Below, in pieces: positions 5,249 through 9,558 of a DNA stretch of 9,558 nt. A model generated the notes under the pieces. That model did not search any database. It was given only the letters and a program-made list of their open reading frames with translations, and was not told where the DNA came from. The position numbers and the translations under genes were made by a program. The stretch spans positions 1-9,558 of the forward strand of contig VHBD01000044.1 of the NCBI GenBank assembly GCA_016872125.1, written 5' to 3'. How positions within the stretch are numbered: the stretch's first letter is position 1; the number at the start of each line of letters is the position of its first letter. Source of the DNA: Sphingomonadales bacterium. GTDB lineage: Bacteria; Bacteroidota; Bacteroidia; UBA7662.

Positions 5249-7297
5249 TCAATCCAGGAATTTCCAATCCAAGCCGAAACGCAGTCTTCGGTCCCCCAAC
5301 GGATAACCGGGGACCCATTGACCAATTTGGGCGGGCCATCCCATGTTGGCATGTTCCCAGCGAACATAGAGTAAGGTATTTTGTACCCTGATCCCTGCAA
5401 GGAGGTCAATCCATGGATAATTCCCGTTCATGGTATTCAACGGGTTACCTTGCCCTGTCGGCATCGCCAAAGTCCACATGCCCAGTTCGGGACGGTAATG
5501 CGGCGCCGCAAAGGGGGTTTGGTAACGAAGGGCAAGGCCCGCCAACCATGTCCATCCTGCTAAGGTACGACGCTGAATATAAAGCCAATCATCACAAGCC
5601 CATAGAGGCAACGGAACCCACGTGGGGTTGTTGGACCATTGCCACAAATGATGGTAATTCCAGGTCCATTGGATTCGTCCAATGGAGCCAGCCCGCATGT
5701 TGCCCTTGGCGCGCAGACCCAGGTAGGTCACGGCCTCACGGTTGTTGGACATAAGGAGGCTGCGTATCCCGCTGCTTTGCGAGAATAGGCTGTCTGTTGT
5801 TACAATACCCAGGCCAATCAAGTTACGCATCAAACCTACCCGAAGCGTCCATTGATCCAAGGTCTGGCCCCGTGGTCGACCTTCTATGGAGAGCAATAGC
5901 CCTTGGGCGGCTTGCAAATCCGGTAAGTTCCAGGCCGAAGAATTGGTGATCATCCATCGTTGGGCATAGGTTGGTGGATCCACAAAGGCCTCCAAGGTGA
6001 CCCCCTTCAGCAATCGCTTGGGGGTTGGCTTACCAAGTGCATCAGCGCTGTCCTGCCCCATATAGGGTGCACTCGCTTGCCAGCCTATTTTCAAAGCGCT
6101 CATCAGCGGCAAATAGCTATGGTAGAGACCCTGACGCCAATCCACCCACAAGCCTTGAGGTTGAAATTCCCAGCGACCATAGGCTAGCCATCCGAAATCG
6201 GAACGAAGGGCGTTGTTTTGTTCAAGATTCGCCGCGGGGTGGGTTGATCCGCTGTAATAATTCAGGAGTGAAAACTCCAATCCGTATTGCAACAAATGCT
6301 CCGAGGAGAAGTGGTGTTCCATCCCCAATCGATGGGTCCAGGTGGATTGCCTAAGGCTGTCTTTGGCGGAGCTGCTATCCTTGAGGCCGGACGCACTTGG
6401 ATAAAAAGCCAAATTGTTGGCGATAGCCTCATCGGCAAATTTCCAGCGTTGCGTTTCCTTGCGCAGACGGTGTACCAAGCGCGGGGCCTGGGGCTGATGA
6501 GCCCGCCATGACCAGTGATTTTCGAGGCTCCAGCGTTCTTCTTGGTGCTTGGAATTCGCATTGCGAAGTTGAATGTTCAAATTCAATGGATTGTAACCGG
6601 AAGCGGACGGAAGACCGGGGGAAGCGACCCCTCCATTTTCGCTGAGTTCCGCCGACAAAACCTGGTAGGTAGCGGTCATGAAATGCCGGCCTGGTCGCAG
6701 GCTACCGACAAGGTACAGATCGGTGTTTCGGAAATTGGATCCTGATCGTTGAAGGAATCCGTCGTGGGTAATGCTCCGAAATTGTATGCCGGCGCTGAGG
6801 GTAGGCCCAATTTGCTGGTGATGGTTCAGTTGAAGGACTTGTAAATTGTTACCTCCCGCTTGAAACTCAACGCGGGTCAGCGGAATTTTTGGAAAATAGT
6901 AGGCTTGACTTGGATGCATGGAGCCGCTGAAAATTCCGTGATGGTTCATTGAGCAAAGCCTATTCATGGGATTCCACCATAAGGCATAGGCAGGATAACC
7001 TACCCCGCCGGTATTGATTTCTTGGCCTTCACCGGCGAGGCTTGGTTGCACCATTTTGGCAAAAATCCCTGAGGTATCGAGGTCCAAGGTATCACGATCA
7101 CGTATCCAATTGTGGAATAGGCTGCTGTCCATCATAAAGCCTGTCAACTCTTGGGTGGACCAAGTTATTCGCGGAGTTGATGCGGTGGCTGATAAGGATT
7201 GGGCGGAGGAAACGGAGAGCCCCAAGAGGGTAACCCATGCAATGAGCCAGACCCTTAGGGTAACGAATCTGCTGATAATCAGTATGGTTCTCGGCAT
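5249..7297 (-). CDS. Putative outer-membrane porin-like beta-barrel (Porin_10 type)
   Basis: The product has 682 residues. The N-terminus is a signal peptide with Arg10 and Arg15, a hydrophobic core and an SSA cleavage site before about Gln33. The mature protein is rich in Trp, Tyr and alternating polar/hydrophobic stretches without long hydrophobic helices, as expected of an outer-membrane beta-barrel. The order of features matches the Bacteroidota putative porin family: an RDRDTLDLDTSG segment, GGVGYPAYALWWNPMNR, a FRSITHDGFLQRSGSNFRN region, SENGGVASPGLP, and a C-terminal block with PWIDLLAGIRVQNTLLYVRWEHANMGW then YPLGDRRLRFGLDWKFLD. Despite the family name, transport activity has rarely been shown and no substrate can be read here. 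The ATG at 7297 lies inside the end of lpxK, a 19-base overlap, so the two are probably one transcript. Its stop is 21 bases from the stop of the converging gene. The family call is good; 'porin' as a function is weak. Confidence 0.8.
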   Translation of the reverse strand: MPRTILIISRFVTLRVWLIAWVTLLGLSVSSAQSLSATASTPRITWSTQELTGFMMDSSLFHNWIRDRDTLDLDTSGIFAKMVQPSLAGEGQEINTGGVGYPAYALWWNPMNRLCSMNHHGIFSGSMHPSQAYYFPKIPLTRVEFQAGGNNLQVLQLNHHQQIGPTLSAGIQFRSITHDGFLQRSGSNFRNTDLYLVGSLRPGRHFMTATYQVLSAELSENGGVASPGLPSASGYNPLNLNIQLRNANSKHQEERWSLENHWSWRAHQPQAPRLVHRLRKETQRWKFADEAIANNLAFYPSASGLKDSSSAKDSLRQSTWTHRLGMEHHFSSEHLLQYGLEFSLLNYYSGSTHPAANLEQNNALRSDFGWLAYGRWEFQPQGLWVDWRQGLYHSYLPLMSALKIGWQASAPYMGQDSADALGKPTPKRLLKGVTLEAFVDPPTYAQRWMITNSSAWNLPDLQAAQGLLLSIEGRPRGQTLDQWTLRVGLMRNLIGLGIVTTDSLFSQSSGIRSLLMSNNREAVTYLGLRAKGNMRAGSIGRIQWTWNYHHLWQWSNNPTWVPLPLWACDDWLYIQRRTLAGWTWLAGLALRYQTPFAAPHYRPELGMWTLAMPTGQGNPLNTMNGNYPWIDLLAGIRVQNTLLYVRWEHANMGWPAQIGQWVPGYPLGDRRLRFGLDWKFLD

Positions 7298-8376
7298 TTC
7301 TCGGCAAAATTGTTCAAATGCACCTGCAGTTGTTTGCGATCGCGCTCTTGGAAATCAATTTCAATGGGAATATAGGCCAAAGGCATCTTGTGCTGCACAA
7401 AGAACATGGGATTCGAAGCCAGTTTCACAAAATCTTTCTCGGTGGTAAGAATTGCTTTGATAGGGCTATGTAAATTGGCAAAGGCGCTTTGGATCTCGGT
7501 CAAAACATCTTGGCTATAGTCCACATGGTCGGCGTAGGCGATATGTTTATAAATCAATCCGCTGTTGTTCAGGTGTTCGCATAACAAATCCGTGTTTGCA
7601 ATTCCTGTAACCAATAAATAATGACCATCTGGTTTCAGCAGATGTTGCTCAAAGGGTTCCATGAAAATGGGGTCCAAATGGACCAAGGAGGAGTAGAGAA
7701 TCCGTTCTGTAGGGAAATCTGCGATACGTCCCCCGTAATATTTTCGGTCGTAGAGCCGAATCGAAGGAGGGCATTTGGTGAAAATGATCATATCGGCTCG
7801 ACGGTAGGCGCTTTGGTATTCCCGCAATCCCCCCAGCGGTAGCAAGGCATCATCAAAGAAGGGTTTGCCGTAATCGCTCAACACAATATTCCAATGTGGC
7901 CGTACCCTGCGGTGTTGAAACCCGTCATCCATAATCACCGCCTTGATTTCCGGATGGACAGCCTGCAATTGTTCGATGCCCTTCAAACGATCTTCGCAGA
8001 CTGCCAGGGGGATGAAGGGCAATTTGGCGTGCAGCATATGGGCCTCATCGCCCAAGATGTCCGAGCCGTCGGTCGGTTTTGCCAGATGGAAACCACGGCT
8101 TTGCCTTCCGTAGCCTCTGGACAGGATGGCGACAGGACCAAGGACTTCGTAGAGATAGGCCGCAATGAGTTCGGTATGAGGGGTTTTGCCCGAGCCCCCT
8201 GCATTGATATTTCCGATACAAACCAAGGGGAGGTCAGGGACATGGGATTTCAGCCAACCTCGATCGTAGGCCAGGTTTCTCAAAAAGGTAATGAGCCCGT
8301 ACACCTGCGACAAGGGCCATAAGAAGGGCCTGAGCCAGGCTTGATCCGGAATGCGCGAGAGAGATGGTAATTTCAA
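7279..8376 (-). CDS. lpxK: Tetraacyldisaccharide 4'-kinase (lipid A kinase)
   Basis: LpxK phosphorylates the 4' position of tetraacyldisaccharide-1-phosphate to give lipid IVA, on the cytoplasmic face of the inner membrane. The 365-residue product has an N-terminal hydrophobic helix (about 14-33, with LSQVYGLITFLRNLAYDRG), a variant P-loop GNINAGGSGKTP (55-66), LSRGYGR (85-91), GDEAHML (109-115), DDGFQHRR (150-157), LPLGGLREY (179-187), TGIAN (257-261), ADHVDYS (282-288) and TTEKDFVKL (311-319), all in family order. The only upstream in-frame start is TTG at 8376, because TGA occurs four codons earlier. The product would thus begin about a dozen residues before the usual N-terminus. The ADHVDYS segment has Val where many relatives have a second His. 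The gene is followed directly by the outer-membrane barrel gene and is divergent from the NIF3 gene. Confidence 0.95.
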   Translation of the reverse strand: MKLPSLSRIPDQAWLRPFLWPLSQVYGLITFLRNLAYDRGWLKSHVPDLPLVCIGNINAGGSGKTPHTELIAAYLYEVLGPVAILSRGYGRQSRGFHLAKPTDGSDILGDEAHMLHAKLPFIPLAVCEDRLKGIEQLQAVHPEIKAVIMDDGFQHRRVRPHWNIVLSDYGKPFFDDALLPLGGLREYQSAYRRADMIIFTKCPPSIRLYDRKYYGGRIADFPTERILYSSLVHLDPIFMEPFEQHLLKPDGHYLLVTGIANTDLLCEHLNNSGLIYKHIAYADHVDYSQDVLTEIQSAFANLHSPIKAILTTEKDFVKLASNPMFFVQHKMPLAYIPIEIDFQERDRKQLQVHLNNFAEKCREPY

Positions 8377-8408
8377 GGGGTGGTTTCAGCCGAAACAATT
8401 TCTTTTCG

Positions 8409-8416
8409 CAAAAGTA
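8409..8416 (-). promoter_or_regulatory. Possible -10 element for lpxK
   Basis: On the minus strand this reads TACTTTTG, an exact TAnnTTTG match, 32 bases upstream of the TTG start at 8376. A transcript beginning about 7 bases further on would have a leader of roughly 25 bases. No TTG-like -33 box is visible at the usual distance. Confidence 0.3.
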
Positions 8417-8427
8417 AGGGGTTGGTT

Positions 8428-8435
8428 TATTTTTG
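8428..8435 (+). promoter_or_regulatory. Possible promoter for the NIF3-family gene
   Basis: TATTTTTG is an exact TAnnTTTG match. TTTTCG at 8403-8408 is a one-base-off candidate for the -33 TTTG box, with a 19-base spacer within the usual range. Transcription would start near 8442, leaving a leader of about 70 bases before the ATG at 8512. Confidence 0.35.
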
Positions 8436-8483
8436 ATTCTTTGGCTTGAAGGACTTTACACGATATTCCCCTGTAATCTAATC

Positions 8484-8511
8484 CTAACGCTAAACGCCCT
8501 AACGCTATACG
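8484..8511 (+). repeat. Short degenerate tandem repeat (CTAACG-like) just before the NIF3-family start
   Basis: Four consecutive variants of one word occur here: CTAACG (8484-8489), CTAAACG (8490-8496), CTAACG (8499-8504) and CTATACG (8505-8511). CCTAACGCTA is present as an exact 10-base direct repeat at 8483-8492 and 8498-8507, a 15-base period. The array ends at the ATG. It could be an operator, a leader RNA element, or a slippage-derived repeat. Confidence 0.5.
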
Positions 8512-9558
8512 ATGCAAATTGCCGACGCTGTTCAAATTCTTGATCGAGCCTTCCCGATAGGAATGCAGCAAGCCTACGATGCATGCGGTTTTCAATGCGG
8601 CCGTATGAGCAGAGAACTTCAAGGGATCATGGTGGGCCTGGATGTGAACGAGGCCATGATTGATGAGGCCGAACAAAGCGGCTGCAACTTGTTGGTGACC
8701 CATCACCCCTTGCTTTTTCATCCGTTGCACAGGTTGGGGGAAGGATCACGCGTGGAGCGTTTGGTTCACCGGATGCTTGAAAAAGGTCTTTGTGCTTACG
8801 CGGCCCATACCAATTTGGATGCCATGCCCAACGGGGTGAACGGGGTTGTGGCCGATGCCTGGGGTTTGGTGAATCGGCAAGCGTTGGAACCCTTGAAGGC
8901 CTCTTTGAGGCAATTGGTGGTCTATGTACCGTTAGCGCATGCTGAATCCGTTCGCTCTGCTCTTTTTGAGGCTGGAGCAGGGGTCTTGGGGAATTACGGG
9001 GAAGCCAGTTTTGGGGTACAAGGCACGGGCACCTTCATGCCGATGGAGGGGGCCAACCCTGTATTGGGCTCAATGAATCAAAGAGAAATGGTGGAAGAAA
9101 TTCGAATGGAGATGGTTTTGGAGTCCTGGAAAGTGCAACGGGTGGTGGCAGCCATGAAGCAGGCTCATCCCTACGAGGAGGTGGCCTATCAACTTATTTC
9201 CTTGGAGCAATCGGCGCCTTCGTTTGGATTAGGATTGGTAGGGGATCTACCCCAGACCATGCAGGCCCATGAATTCCTAGCTCTTGTGGCCAAGACCTTA
9301 GGTTGCCCGTTGCGTCACTCCAATCTAGTTGCATATTCAACAATATCCCCTCAAGGCATAGGTCGAATTGCGTATTGCGGTGGCGCTGGCGCTGATTTAT
9401 GGCCCAAAGCCAAAAGCGCCGGGGCCCAAGCGTTCATTACCTCCGAAATCAAGCACCATCATTTCTTGGATGCCGGGGATGAAATGCTGCTCATTGAGGC
9501 CGGCCATGCCGAAACAGAAATTCCTGCCATCGAACGGATTCAAGCCATAATTCAACCC
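8512..9558 (+). CDS. NIF3/YbgI-family dinuclear metal centre protein, partial (3' end outside the window)
   Basis: The frame from the ATG at 8512 stays open for 349 codons to the window end; relatives with this architecture have about 365 residues, so only the last few are missing. These cytoplasmic, ring-forming metal proteins are often labelled GTP cyclohydrolase 1 type 2 homologues; the physiological role is unsettled. Expected metal ligands are present: His64 and His65 (VTHHPLLF), Asp103 (AAHTNLD), and His332 with Glu336 (EAGHAETE). SEIKHHHFLDA (311-321) is the preceding conserved block. A middle segment (about 133-240) contains VVYVPLAHAESVRSALFEAGAG and AMKQAHPYEEVAYQL, which match the CutA/PII-like domain inserted in the longer subfamily. 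The start fits the family N-terminus (QIADAVQILDRAFP, then QQAYDACGFQCGR). It is divergent from lpxK across a 135-base gap. Confidence 0.93.
   Translation, partial: MQIADAVQILDRAFPIGMQQAYDACGFQCGRMSRELQGIMVGLDVNEAMIDEAEQSGCNLLVTHHPLLFHPLHRLGEGSRVERLVHRMLEKGLCAYAAHTNLDAMPNGVNGVVADAWGLVNRQALEPLKASLRQLVVYVPLAHAESVRSALFEAGAGVLGNYGEASFGVQGTGTFMPMEGANPVLGSMNQREMVEEIRMEMVLESWKVQRVVAAMKQAHPYEEVAYQLISLEQSAPSFGLGLVGDLPQTMQAHEFLALVAKTLGCPLRHSNLVAYSTISPQGIGRIAYCGGAGADLWPKAKSAGAQAFITSEIKHHHFLDAGDEMLLIEAGHAETEIPAIERIQAIIQP

Noticed and set aside
7014..7448. Plus-strand frame of 144 codons across the lpxK/barrel junction
   Set aside because: It is antisense to two well-supported genes and has no signal, domain or start context of its own.
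8386..8730. Minus-strand frame covering the lpxK/NIF3 gap
   Set aside because: It runs antisense over the conserved NIF3 metal-ligand region (THHP) and has no family features. The plus-strand NIF3 frame is the real gene.

Overview
The window comes from a Gram-negative member of the Bacteroidota (Bacteroidetes), most likely a free-living, moderate-GC lineage. The evidence is an lpxK lipid A kinase, an outer-membrane barrel with the ending typical of the Bacteroidota 'putative porin' (Porin_10) family, a secreted protein of the family usually mislabelled 'asparagine synthetase B', and TAnnTTTG motifs (the Bacteroidota -10 consensus) in the intergenic gaps. It looks like chromosomal, cell-envelope-oriented sequence. 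I see no mobile element, tRNA, rRNA or CRISPR array. It is densely coding; the longest gene-free stretch is about 135 bases.

Layout. (1) Bases 1-488, minus strand: the N-terminal part of protein-L-isoaspartate O-methyltransferase (pcm), cut by the window edge. (2) Bases 533-3875, plus strand: a tight three-gene operon made of a Gfo/Idh/MocA-type NAD(P)-dependent sugar oxidoreductase, a lipoprotein of unknown function and a polyprenyl-phosphate hexose-1-phosphate transferase. The gene junctions are a 5-base gap and an ATGA stop/start overlap. (3) Bases 3944-5227, plus strand: a Sec-exported protein with a GATase1-like Cys elbow, behind a strong Shine-Dalgarno and a possible promoter of its own. 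(4) Bases 5249-8376, minus strand: lpxK followed by the outer-membrane barrel gene, overlapping by 19 bases and converging on gene 3 with only 21 bases between the stops. (5) Bases 8512 to the end, plus strand: a NIF3/YbgI-family dinuclear-metal protein, divergent from lpxK and cut by the right edge.

How they fit together. The oxidoreductase/lipoprotein/transferase operon suggests synthesis or modification of a surface glycan: the transferase would start a lipid-linked oligosaccharide, the oxidoreductase could make or modify a nucleotide sugar, and the lipoprotein would act on the periplasmic or outer-membrane side. The lpxK-porin pair links lipid A completion to an outer-membrane protein. 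pcm (protein repair) and NIF3 are housekeeping genes. The least understood parts, and the best candidates for undescribed biology, are the exported 'asparagine synthetase B' protein and the lipoprotein coupled to the glycosyl-phosphate transferase.
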